From Chamaecyparis obtusa (lineage: Eukaryota > Streptophyta > Pinopsida > Cupressales > Cupressaceae), in contig BSBK01001879.1 in NCBI GenBank assembly GCA_027943335.1, positions 1,446,501 to 1,510,500 on the forward strand: a stretch of DNA of 64,000 nucleotides, written 5' to 3'. The position numbers were made by a program, and so were the translations under genes. The notes under the pieces were generated by a model. That model made no database searches. It saw only the letters and a list, made by a program, of their open reading frames with translations, and was not told where the DNA came from. Below, one piece after another: positions 25,023 through 35,770 of this stretch. Positions within the stretch are counted from its first letter, which is position 1. Each line of letters starts with the position of its first letter.

Positions 25023-26230
25023 CTAATATAATACAAGAACAAACAATTTCACTTCGGGATCCAAAATAATGTTTGAGGAACTAGCCATTGATGGGAACAA
25101 AACTAATTCCCCTTCTAGAGAACTAATCCTGGAGGCTATCTGATACGGGCCAACCCATAATCGTTGAAACTTGGTATGGTTTCCTAACTTTTCTTTTGTC
25201 TTGTCCCACATGAGGACTAGGTCAAAAATCCTAAAGTCTTTTATAGTTGTTCTCTTGTCAAACCAATGTTTGACAATAGCTTGATGCTTGGATACATGTT
25301 TGAGGGCCATGGTTCTTTTTTCTTCCAAGTTTAGGAGGTTCATGAATCATATTTGTGCCCTATCCTCACCTTCAATGTATTGGTCCATGAATTTCAAAAC
25401 CAGTATCTTTAGGATCATAGGAAAAATAGTTGCAAACCATAGACTAACTGGTAGGGGGACATTCCTAAGGAATTTTTTTATTCTAACTTGATCTATCAAC
25501 AAGGCATATTTCAACTGTGTTCCAATCCCTAGGATTATCATCTAAGAGACATTTAATTACCATTGTTAATTTTTTGTTTGTGGATTATGCAACACCATTA
25601 CCTTGCGAATAATAATTGGAAGAAAAATTAACAATTACATGATTTTCAAAGGCCCATCGCGTAAGTGAAGCAGATGAAAATAAAGGTGCATTATCACATA
25701 CAAGAAATAAATGCATGTCAAACTGTGTTATGATGCATTCCTCCAAAAACTTGGTTATCACTTCAATGGTGTAATTTTTTAAAACCTGAGCCTCTGTCCA
25801 TCGTGTGCAGTATTCTGTTGTTGTTAGAATATACCTATGACCTACATAAGAAGGAGGATTAATCAATCTAAAAATATATAAGCCCCATTAGAAAAATGGG
25901 TGTACCTCTTACACCAGTTGCAAAGGCATAGTGGGATGCCTTTCACAGGTAGCACTAGTTTGACATGTATGACAAGAACAAAGTGTTCGCTTGTATCCTT
26001 GAATAGAGTTAGCCAATAATATTCAAATCTTAATACTTGGTGTGTAGTGACCTCAGTGGACCCATGGTTTGTGCCATATTTATCATAAAAAATAGAAAGG
26101 ATTGTCTAGATTCTATCCTATCCAAACACCTTAAGTACAACCCATCATAATTGTGTTTGTAGAGATTCTCATTCTTCAACATGTAGGAATTTATCTTGAT
26201 CTTCAATGCCTTTATTTTGGAGCCATTCAT
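25023..26230 (-). pseudogene. Integrase of giant gypsy element
   Basis: From right to left the minus strand shows the zinc-binding region (Y-D-G-L-Y-L-R-C-L, near 26,140), the catalytic core at 25,866-25,585 (GHRYILTTTEYCTRWTEA, then VCDNAPLFSS, then YYSQGNGVA) and the C-terminal segment at 25,343-25,023 with FDLVLMWDK and LWVGPYQI. This order and spacing are those of plant Tat/Athila-type Ty3 integrases. It is inactive: the residue where the family has the catalytic Glu of DDE is a stop (TAA at 25,585-25,587), and the core is split over three frames. No chromodomain is seen after the C-terminal segment, which agrees with a Tat rather than a chromovirus lineage. Confidence 0.8.
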
Positions 26231-26239
26231 TCATTTGGG

Positions 26240-26850
26240 ACATCAATTTTGGAGAAGGTAATAAACTACATCATGATACCAATTATCAATTATAGTCACA
26301 TGATTAGTGTATACTTCACAAACCAAACCTTTCTCCATCTCAACTATCATTTTTTTAGGCCTTTTCCTATTACCAACTTCATTGGTTGAATTTACAGATC
26401 AAAATCTTGTAGAATAGCCATACAATTTCTTCTTCATTCACCTAATTCATTTTGCATTAGCAGGGATTTGATAGCAGGGTCACGAATGATGGCTATAACT
26501 TTTCTTCTCAGAATTTCATGTCAGAACTTCTTGACAACCTTTACTAGTACAAATGATTTTTTATCTAAGTTTGGATATTTGAGCTCAACATTTTTTAGGG
26601 GACAACTCATGAAATTTATCATTCTCTTGTCTTCTCCATTCTTATTTTGTGTAAGAATAATCATGCATGAATGTTATGAGGAAAATGAATAAACCTTAAA
26701 TGCAAAAGTATAGTGTAGAATAACCAAAACTAGAGCGGTAGTGATAGACATTTTTATCTCTTCAAAGGATTCTTTGACTGGAGTGTTCCATTCGATCTTG
26801 GGATCTTTCTTCAACATGTCATTTAATGGATAAATATTTATCTAAATCCA
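26240..26850 (-). pseudogene. RNase H (Ty3-type) of giant gypsy element
   Basis: Between RT and integrase the minus strand can be read, with stops, as F-K-V-Y-S-F-S-S, then M-I-N-F-M-S-C-P-L-K, N-V-E-L-K-Y-P-N-L-D-K-K, and further on L-Q-D-F-D-L. These are the landmarks of the Ty3/gypsy RNase H connected to RT. The first catalytic Asp position reads Ser, so the enzyme would be dead. Only short frames survive, hence it must be read through stops. Confidence 0.65.
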
Positions 26851-27660
26851 CTAATGAACTTCTTGAAAAAAAATTATCTTTCTAAAAAAAGACTTTAATT
26901 CCTTCCTTCTATTAGGTGGGACTAGATTGACGATGGCTTCAACTCTTTTAGGATCTATAGAGATCTGAATTTCTGATATAATGTGCCCCAATAGTTTACC
27001 TTGGGTTATTTTTAGGGTATAATTATATTCCATATCTTTGACATATCTTTTAAACCTTGCACAAATAATCAATATGGTTGGCCTATTTTTTTGAAAATAC
27101 AGTGAGATCGTCAATGAAGATAACTTTGTATTTTTTCACAAGGCCTTTAAATGCTTCATCAATAGCATGTTAAAAGGTAGAGCCAACATTGATTAACCCA
27201 AACAACATGTGGTGGTACATAAATGTTCCCTATTTGGTGGTGAATTTTTTCTTCAGTCTATCTTCTTCTTGCGCCATAACTTGATTGTACCCTGAATAAC
27301 CATTGAGAAAGGACATCATCTATGAGCTATTCACTATCTGCAACACCTAGTCAAGAGAAGGAAATGGATAGTTAACTTTCTCAGAGGACCTATTGAGATT
27401 ACAAAAATATACACATATCTTGACTTCCCCATTTTTATTTCATACATGGACTAAATTAGTGACCCAAGTTGAGTGTTGGATGGGGAAAATGATCTTGGCA
27501 TCCAACAAATTTTGTACCTCTTTCTGTATCATAGGCTCAATCACCAGATTGACTGGCCTTTGCCTTTGGTGGAATGATTTTTCATCTGGATTCAATGGTA
27601 TGTTATGTACAATAACTAATGGGTTGTAAGTTTTAAGATCAGCATAACTCCATGCTATAA
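26851..27660 (-). pseudogene. Reverse transcriptase of giant gypsy element
   Basis: Read on the minus strand through stops, the fragment shows the N-terminal block ending in GYSGYNQV, the catalytic-centre motif F-I-D-D-L-T-V-F-S-K near 27,095-27,125, and the block GKLLGHIISE-x-QISIDPKRVEAI with PPNRRKELKSFF at 27,000-26,880. These are the classic Ty3/gypsy RT landmarks, with Tat-type wording (SIDPKRVEAI). The first catalytic Asp (family S-F-L-D-G-Y) is Asn here (codon 27,302-27,304), and stops occur within the palm. It belongs with the integrase downstream and protease upstream as one polyprotein. Confidence 0.8.
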
Positions 27661-27694
27661 CATCTTTTTATTCTTTAATAAATTGGAGCATTCA

Positions 27695-27970
27695 CTACTT
27701 TTCTTCATTTGTACCAATCTTTCCAACATGAACCTCCCTTGGTTTATCTTTGGTACCCAAATTGTAGAACTCACAATCATCTCCCCCTACTACTAGGGCA
27801 TTTCTTTTTTCTTGAGCGGAGTCATCTTTATCAAAAATTATTTCCAATGCCACCATTCCTTTAGGAATAGAGTTGGTTTTCAAGTTCAGAATTCCTTGGT
27901 CATCTGGTTCCTTCAATTTATTCATCAATGGTTTGTTTTTCAAAGACTCCAAAATTCCTGATGAATTCAA
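27695..27970 (-). pseudogene. Linker between RNase H-like segment and RT of giant element
   Basis: An open minus-strand block of 91 codons carries IPKGMVALEIIFDKDD and CEFYNLGTKDKPREVHVGK. Phrases of this kind lie just before RT in Tat-type plant elements, where they form the region between the protease side and RT. No catalytic role is known. It is continuous with the RT remnant at 27,660. Confidence 0.6.
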
Positions 27971-28265
27971 TTATATTTTGATCATCTTGAAATACTTGAA
28001 AATTTGTGATATTATCAAGAATTATCAAAGAAACCATGAGTTCAATTGAGAATTTCTTTAATTTTCACCCTTCCATGGAGTGCAGGGAGCTTTTCAATAT
28101 TGCCAATGCATCAATGAATGCATTCTTGTTGGAAAGTTGACTAGTCTGGTATATATGACTTAGTATAGTGTTGTCATTATGGCAACAAAGTCATATAGTA
28201 GTTTGGAGTCAGCGCACTTGATAAGAAGATCTAAAATTGGCTAAGTGTTAAAGACTGGGCAGTAT

Positions 28266-29870
28266 TGTATCATCTTAAAATGGAAGCACTTCCATGATAA
28301 GAGCATTTAGCCCTCCGAGTAAGTGGTTTGGGGTCATGTTAAGCACCTTGATTGGGTCTTTGCATGTATTTGGCTTTCTCCCCACTTTCCACTTCTTCTC
28401 TGCACTTGATTTCTTCATTCTAGGTGAAATTAGGGTTAAGGTCTTAAGGACTTTCCTAATTTTCCTTCTTCTATGGCTCCATTTTCTAGGTAGGATTCAG
28501 AAATGAGACCTCCTAGTCCTTCATCACATCATTCAAATGATTTTCTATCTATTCCAGACATTGGGTCCTGATCTGACATCAAATTCTACATTTCTAGCAT
28601 CTCTGAGAACCTTTTCTGCAAATCCTGACAAAGTTAGGGTTTGAGGTCAAAGTTGACCTCAACCCTAACTAGGTTAGGGTCGACCTCGACCTTGACCTCT
28701 TCCTACCAAAATTTCAAATTTTCATTTCCCGCTAATTTGGCTTTTGGGAAAGTTATTTCTCCGCTTCTAGGTCGGCTATTTCAGGCTCCGAAATGGTAAA
28801 TCCTTTAATGGTATTTAATCAAGGTATATTTTCTAAAGGTGAGGATCTAATTGGGATTTAATTCTTCAAGGTGGCCCATCTAGAGGAGTGTGCCCTAGAT
28901 CACTATAAAAGGAGGCCTTCCTCTCTCATTTTCATATCACATCCACACTCAAGCAATTTCATGAGCAAGCTTTCAAGTGCAAGCAAGTCTTCAAGCATTC
29001 AAGTGTTCAAGCATTCATCCATCAAGGAGTTCCATTGTTAGCTATTGAAGGATTCAATCTCCTTGGAGCCCCCTTGAAGATCCATCCTTCTTCATTCATT
29101 CAAGCCTTCTCATATGCAAAGATCAAATCAAGATTTGTGTTGAAGATCAAAATGCCATTGATTAGAGACATCCTACTTTCATTGAAGCATTCTTACTTGT
29201 GGATTTGAGGATTCGAATCCTCTACAAGGACTTCACCATAAGCAAGGTGATTTGTTTCAATTACTTTGTTTATGCACAATATAATTTCAATTCAATTTCA
29301 AGGTTAATTCCTAAATTGGGGTTTGACCAAGGCAAACCCCCCATACAACCAAAAACCCCCATTTTCTTGTAGGTACAGGTGCAAAATCTCAGATCTGAGA
29401 GAAAATTTAGATACCCTTTTAGGCAATCTTTCAGGATTTGTGAATAGAATCGGAATCAGACTTCAAATAAATAATGTGTTCTTTGACCTTTTAAAAGGTC
29501 AAAGTCGACCTGTGTGAATTTGGAGAAAAGATTTCTGGGTTTTGTCCGCCTTGGCATTTCCAATCCAGAATAGGTGATGGAATCTTTAAAAAGTTCATAC
29601 ATAAGCCAGAATTCAGCATTTTCCAGATCTTCCCTAATTCAAGGTTAGTATTTGCACTTCAATTATTTCAGATTTCAAGCTTAATCCAACTATAGGGAAG
29701 TATAGGATTTATTCTTTCTTTCATATTCTTCATAGATTGATTCAATTGTGTATTAACCTCTTGGTTGATCAAATTGGATCTCTCCTTTGGGAATTTGGAT
29801 TTAGGAGTGAATCTTACATTTTCCCCACACACTTACACAAATAGTGGTGATTCCAAATCACAACTATTCA
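28266..29870 (+). repeat. Solo LTR nested within the solo copia LTR
   Basis: It starts TGTATCATC and ends ACTATTCA, with AGTAT on both sides (28,261-28,265 and 29,871-29,875). Length 1,605 bp. It contains a good TATA box (CTATAAAAGGAGG near 28,900) followed by a CA/AG-rich leader-like stretch, as in plant Ty3/gypsy LTRs read in plus sense. The small frames inside are not supported. Confidence 0.75.
28900..28915 (+). promoter_or_regulatory. TATA box of nested LTR
   Basis: CACTATAAAAGGAGG followed about 30 bases on by TCTCATTTTCATATCACATC; the best core-promoter match in this LTR. Plus sense. Confidence 0.45.
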
Positions 29871-31210
29871 AGTATACAGAGTACCTAAAGCTCAAAGCAT
29901 CAGCGCACGTGCATATGACAAAGTTATGGTATTTGCCCTAGAAGATAAGTTAGTTAGAATATATTCATGCTTATTCTATGAGCGCATAATCAAATATGCA
30001 AGTATGACAAAGTTATAGACAGTTGAAGTTACACAGCCAGTGTGTGCCAGAGAAGAACAAAGTAAGCAGACAACTATTAGCATTTTGATTTATGGTTATA
30101 TTCTTATGTTGTAAAGGCTATGCACCTATTTTAAATAGGTTTCCGACATGTAATTATGTTTTTTTGTAAACACGCTTGAGCCAATTCAATTAGAAGCGTT
30201 GTATGTAATCGGTTAAAGGTTGACCTAGTTATTTTTTTTGTATGTGCATATAAATATGAGATGCGCCCATTGTAATTAGTATGGAAGTGGATATAGAGTT
30301 AAGATAAGCAGAGTAGAAGTGTGTGAAGATTCTATAAGATGTATTAGAGATTTGCAATATTTCAAAGCATCAGTGCATCAAAGGAATTGATCAAATAAGT
30401 AGTGTCACAGTGACAGTTCATCTAGCAGATATAGTGTTTATCTGAGATCAAAAGGTTGCAGCCTTCACCACTTGAGCAGTGAGCTCTAGGATAGTGCATC
30501 CACACTCCTAATAGGGTTTACTATAAAAGACTCCTAATAGGGTCCAACCCTTGACAAGTTCAACTGTACTAAACATATTTTAAAGCAACTCCTAAAAGGG
30601 TTAAGGATCTTCGAACAAGGATCATAAAACACTAGTACAGAATATTAGTGGGTGTCAATTCCCACTAGGGTTTTTACCTATTTGGGTTTCCCTGTAACCA
30701 TATTGGTGTTATGTGTTGATTTCATGTTTCATTTTTATGTGGATGTTCATTTTAGTATTTAAGTATTTAAGTTCAGTTTAAGATTAAGTAAAAAGATAGA
30801 ATATAGTGAACATTGATTCACCCCCCCCCCCTCTCTCAGTGTTCCCATTCCTAACAATTCTTTCTTATGGGGATATTTTTGATATTGAATGCCTCAAGAT
30901 CCTTGATCAAGTCCCAAACACAATTCTAGTAAGATATCAATATTTTTTCATTATAGGATTATTGGTTGTGGATTTGTCTAATGATTAGTTGGGAATCACA
31001 TTCCACTACTAGGGATTTGATTTTCTTCTCATGTTCCATGAGGTCTCAAACTAATGTCTTTTACTTTGTGACATTCTTAGTACATAAAAATTTTAGTCTA
31101 TAAGTAGTGTAATATGAGTTACCTTGGGGATTGATCAATTTAATTCCCGCTACTGCTCCTTGTTTACATTTAGAACTGTTAAATCTCAACTTCCAAACTT
31201 GGTGACTATT

Positions 31211-32046
31211 GTGAGGTTGAGGTTTGAGTTGAGGTTTAGTTTGAATTTTTGGAGTTTTTTATTTTGACTTGGATTCCAAAGAATTATCTGATGAAGTAGC
31301 CTTCTCATGGAGAGGAACCTTTTCAAAACCTAACTCTAAATTTAAATCTCTATCTAATGCACTGGGTTTCCACTTCTTCTTTTTTTTTCCTTAATTTCTT
31401 CCCATAACTCTTGGAAAGGTGGTAAGAAGTTGTCATATTAAGAACTCCATTCTTCTTGTGTGGAGCTCTTTTCTTTAGAAATAATATTTTCTTTTATTAC
31501 TTGAACAACTACCAAGGGCTCATTGTAGTGAGGTGAACCTCCATTGTATGATGAGGTATCACTAGGCGGTTCGTAGTTTTCATGTCTATTTTACAATTCT
31601 AGGTTTTGGACTGGTTCCATAGGTTGAGTCATTTGGGTCAGCACTAGAGATATGGATTCTTGGTAGTTATAACACTTAAACTCAAAATGACTTTCACAAT
31701 GCAAGTGGTAATATCCTAGTAGAAAAGGTATATTTGGGTCCACCACTTGTCCAATATGTTTTAATTTCTTTGTCATTTCATTGATGAAATCTTGGAGAAC
31801 CTCCTCACCAACTAGAGGTTGTACTAATCCTTGTACAAGATTGTTGTTGGTATCATCATTTTCCTCAATTTGAAAACTAAGGATTCTATCAAATCCGTAG
31901 ACCCCTAAATCATCTTGTGAGAACAAAACCTCATTAGGTGCATTATATTATATGATCATATTCTTCAACTTTGGTTCTGCATCAATTTTAATATGGTGAT
32001 TTAGTCTCTTCCATGGTAGCCACAACTATGTGAAGTCGGTAGAAAA
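31211..32046 (-). pseudogene. Protease-to-RNase H linker of giant element
   Basis: A minus-strand frame of 111 codons (31,926-31,591) plus stop-interrupted sequence down to 31,211. It has acidic and hydrophilic blocks (FQIEENDDTNNNLVQGL) and a basic tail rich in Lys/Pro/Gln before the RNase H-like segment. No domain recognised; it fills the place of the spacer between protease and RT in Tat-type polyproteins. Confidence 0.45.
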
Positions 32047-32400
32047 CTAAACCCTTAGGCACCTAGTCCATTCTCTGGTGAGTAGCATGTCGTATGTTTC
32101 TAGGATGTCAACTATGTGTATGTCTATGCAATATTGTATCTTGGGGTCTTTTATTAATTGAATGTGAGCATCTTTTAAAACCCCAACAAATTTAACTTGT
32201 TTCTTATCTAGTTGAATTACTACCCTATTGGTTGGTTGAGGGCTCATCCCTAGTTTTTGGTAGATTGACAAAGGCATAACATTATATGAAGCCCCACAAT
32301 CAATCAAAAAAATGTGAAAGTTATTCCCAAAAGTTTTAAGACTTAGATAATTGGAGGTACTTTGACTCTATCTTTGAACATTGTTGGCATGGCTTCAGTT
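32047..32400 (-). pseudogene. Aspartic protease of giant gypsy element
   Basis: The active-site region reads IDCGASYNVMPLSIYQKLG (codons from about 32,307 leftward), followed by VKFVGVLKDAHIQL and DIHIVDILETYDMLLTREW. The D-C-G-A-S box, the V-x-G-x-x-K-D block and the final M-L-L-x-R-x-W are typical of retropepsins of plant Tat-like Ty3 elements, which usually have S/D-S-G-A-S. The frame upstream to about 32,400 is part of the same domain but has a stop. It would cleave the gag-pol polyprotein; neighbouring remnants agree with that. Confidence 0.75.
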
Positions 32401-32559
32401 GTATTAACATTGGATGTGAGTGCTCATGTAATTTTATTTGAAGTACTCTTTTTAGAATGATCTAGGGACTTTAGAAGTATTTCTCTTTATGTAGGGTAGC
32501 TTTGCAACATGTCATACATCAACATATTTTCCTTAACCCTTTTTAGCTCTCCTATTGTG

Positions 32560-34319
32560 TGTATTTCTTTGTAGACCAAGCTAGACCCCAGACTATAGTG
32601 GGTGGATTCTGTGGTGGTGGGGCAAAAATATTCGGGCCCTTAGGAGGCATGGGATTTTTTTTAGCTCATGGATCTGGAGGAGTTGGTTGCAATCCAGTAG
32701 GAATATCATCAGTCAATGGTTCCCTCCTTCTCAAATTGGAGGTGTCCCAATTATTGTTTTGAAATGCAAGAATTTTTGAGTATTCTAGTTAATTTTCTTT
32801 GTCAAAAGGGAACACAAATTCTTCCTTTGGTGCATTACTTCTAAAAATCTCTCTTGTTTTTGGTTTGTAAGAATCAAGCATCATTACATTGAACTGTACT
32901 AGGGGGCCATCAAAGCCTTGAGTTTTTTGATTACCTATATCATTTTTGTATCCATTATTGCACTGGCCTATACCTACAATCCCTATAAAGTTAACATCAA
33001 CAGAGTCATAAGCATTAGTATTATTAGCAGCTATACTCCCATTAATGGGTTGGGTGTTCCAAGGCCTATTGGGTTGTTGTTGTCTAAATTGTTTATCCTA
33101 CAAATTTTTACTATATTTATTGTCGTTGTTGTAATTGTTGTAACTATGGTTTTGATTTTGCAAATACATATTTGGAGAAGCAGCTAATCATTGATAATTT
33201 CCTTGGTTTTGAGTTGGTTTTAATTTAATTCTTGTGATCTCTTTGGTTAATTGGGACAATGTCTTATTTATAGCATCTAATTAAGAAACTAGATTATTGT
33301 CAGGCTCACTTGGAACAACCACTCTCTACTCGTAAAGTGTTACCTTATGTGAATCATACCTAGGATAAGTGATGGAGGGTGGTGGAGCAGCAAGTTGTGG
33401 AGTTGGAATTGAATTGATCAACAAAGTATGATTACTTAATGCATGATTGATAGCTGAAAATAGGCTGGACATGGAAACATTTCCTAATGAGGGCATGGTG
33501 CCATAATTTACACCATCTTGTGGATCCAATTTTTGCATGAAGGTGATGGCTTCATTGCACAACTTTTATAAAGTATCTATTTATGTTAGCAGGAGCCTTT
33601 TCAAAAAGATGGACATCAAAGGGTCTAAGGCTCGTAGGTATACTTTTATGGAAGCCCCAACAAACATAGTATAAGGAGCCTCAAGTTTCTGATGCATCTT
33701 GTGGAAATGATTATTAAACATAGCAGTTACTTCATTGGGCTCCTTCCATGCTGAGATAAATTGATGGTGGAGAGTAGCAAGTTCAACGTATAACTTGAAT
33801 TGGTTGGGGAGCTTTGTCTCAAATTTATTCAAACTAGTAATGAATACTCATGGTAAATCCAAGTATCAATTATATGCATAATCTCTCAACATGTAAGGAA
33901 ACAAGAAACAAACAACATCTTAGTCTACAATCTCCTTGCGATTGCATATTTCTTTGAAGGCATGAATGTGTTCTTCTGTTATCCTAAACTCTCCGTAGAT
34001 GAAAACATCTCAGGATTCTTAGGTAGTTCATGGATTTCGCCTTTTAATTCCAATGGAGAACTTATGGCATTAGGAAAAAAGGCCATCCAAGGTGATGGAG
34101 GATTTTGTTTGAGATTTTGTGGATTTTGAACTAATGGAGTAGCAACAGGTTGTGGTGCTAAGTGCAGATGGTGAAATAGAGATGGTTGATGAGGAAGATT
34201 CCCTTTTGGTTTTCCTTTGTTGCTGCAAGATTTGCAAAAATGATTGAGCTCAATGAAATATCCTCTATTTGGTGATGATCTAAGGACTCATTCAAACCTT
34301 TCTGGAGAGAAATATCCAT
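32560..34319 (-). pseudogene. gag of giant gypsy element
   Basis: The first ATG inside the element (ending at 34,319, reading M-D-I-S-L-Q-K-G-L) lies only 46 bp from the LTR edge at 34,366. The reading continues through stops to 33,832-33,581, which has FKLYVELATLHHQFISAWKE and VYLRALDPLMSIF, the hydrophobic core of plant Ty3 gag, and to 33,562-33,326. Beyond this come Asn/Pro/Gln-rich blocks reaching about 32,560, then the protease. No CCHC knuckle was found. Several frames are needed, so the gene is dead. Confidence 0.7.
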
Positions 34320-35770
34320 TATCTTCTAGCCTCTCTTTTGAGGTCCCCCCTTCTAGTGACACTTCTGTTGAGCTTCATTTTTACATGAGACAACGGCTAG
34401 GAATTTGAGATGCAAATTCCCTTCTTGAAATAATGATGGAAATCACTCCCAAGGTTCTTGTAGGATAGGTATGAACCATTTGGATAGATCAATTAAAAAT
34501 AAATGTGAAACTGCTCATGAGGAGGCCTTTGTTGGTTTGATTCTTGAAGAGGCTAAAAAAAATAATTCAACAAACCATCTTTTTTGTATTTTTTAGGTTT
34601 AGATATGTAAGTAATTCCTATTGTGTAAATTTAACATGAATCTATGATTAATCAGATTTCTAAACAAACAACAAAAGGTTAGGGTAACAAAAAATTCAAA
34701 TCAAATAACTTGTAAGAAAATTCCTAAAGGACATAAACCACTAATATATCAAACTTGTGAATTAAACCACAGGGGAATTTTAAAGAAAACTCACACAGTA
34801 TGAATCATAATTGATCACAAATCATAATATGCAGATGCGGTCATCAATGGAATATAAATAACAGATGCAATGTTTCTCAAAATTCATCAAATCATGAAGT
34901 CACCATGAAAGCACGCACACACGAGCCAAATTTATCCTTATGCACAAAAGAAGTAATTCCCAATAGTTCATCACAACAAGATGATGTAGCAATAATAAAC
35001 TCCAAGCTAATGAAGTCCACAAACATAATATGTAATAAAACAAATGGCTCTTTTGAATAGATGAATTAGTAAGCACAAACTTATAAATTTCTCAAAGATG
35101 GCAGAATTCTCACACCACAATTGAAGCACCAAATGCATTAAACTTTATTGTAGAAAAATTTTGGCCTTAATTAAATTGTCTCATGTGAATATATAGTGCT
35201 TCACCTTAAAAAATAAGAAATTTGTAGCTAGGGTTTTAGCTACCAATAAAACTAAAAATAAAATTTAATCTAAAGCTTAGTAGAGAAAAAATACTCCTAA
35301 ACTATCTCTAAAAAATCCTTCATGGAATCTAATCCATTTTCATTTCATTTCCAAGAGAAATCAAGGCCAAATTTGTTGATAAAATAAGAGATAAATGTAA
35401 GAGTTCCATCATTTATCAAACTAGAGTCTTCTTCAAAACTTGGAGTTCTTCCTTGGAATCTTTGTCATGGATCCTCTTCATGAATTCAACTGATTGATAT
35501 CCCCAAGTCTATCAAAAACAACCCCAAAAATGCATGCAATCTTACCCAAAATAAGTTCTTCGTGCAAATTATTCCATGTCGAAATGACCCAATAATTTTG
35601 GACCCCGACCCTAACTCTAAAAAAAAGACAAGTTGGAAAAAGACTAAGTGTAAAACCTTATGACTCTCAGAATTTCAGACTTTCAGAGTCTAAAAGAATG
35701 AAAAATTGAACTTGAAAAAATGGTTAAGTGTCTAAAATTTCCCTATTGCAAAATTTGACTAAGTTTAAAA

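Larger units (their letters stand above)
28127..30856 (+). repeat. Solo copia-type LTR (itself interrupted)
   Basis: It starts TGTTGGAAAGTTGAC, ends ATTCCTAACA, and is bracketed by ATTCT at 28,122-28,126 and 30,857-30,861, a perfect 5-bp target duplication. Removing the nested LTR leaves about 1.1 kb. Near its end it has TGATTCACCCCCCCCCCC like the other copia LTRs here. The first 75 bases resemble the LTR beginning at 63,863 (TTGTCATTATGGCAACA shared). No coding part accompanies it, so it is a solo LTR formed by LTR-LTR recombination. Confidence 0.85.
28050..31210 (-). pseudogene. Archaeal-type RNase H-like segment, split by nested LTRs
   Basis: Going right to left from 31,196 the minus strand reads W-K-L-R-F-N-S-S-K-C-K-Q-G-A-V-A-G-I and then NPQGNSYYTTYRLKF, later VVECDSQLIIRQI (near 31,009-30,980), up to the insertion at 30,856. 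After the inserted LTRs it resumes at 28,126 as AFIDALAILKSS. This order (F-D-G-A, then D-S-Q-L, then ADALA-like) is that of the archaeal-type RNase H that some Tat elements carry besides the RT-linked one. The first Asp reads Asn (F-N-S-S), the conserved Glu region is broken by stops, and the gene is split by 2.7 kb. Here the segment lies before RT. Confidence 0.6.

Noticed and set aside
30815..30835. C-rich run in TGATTCACCCCCCC as a regulatory or G-quadruplex site
   Set aside because: It is a shared terminal signature of this copia LTR family and is explained by LTR ancestry.
34340..34365. Primer-binding site of the giant element
   Set aside because: The sequence after the LTR end (GAAGTGTCACTAGAAGG) does not start with TGG and matches no tRNA end I can name with confidence.
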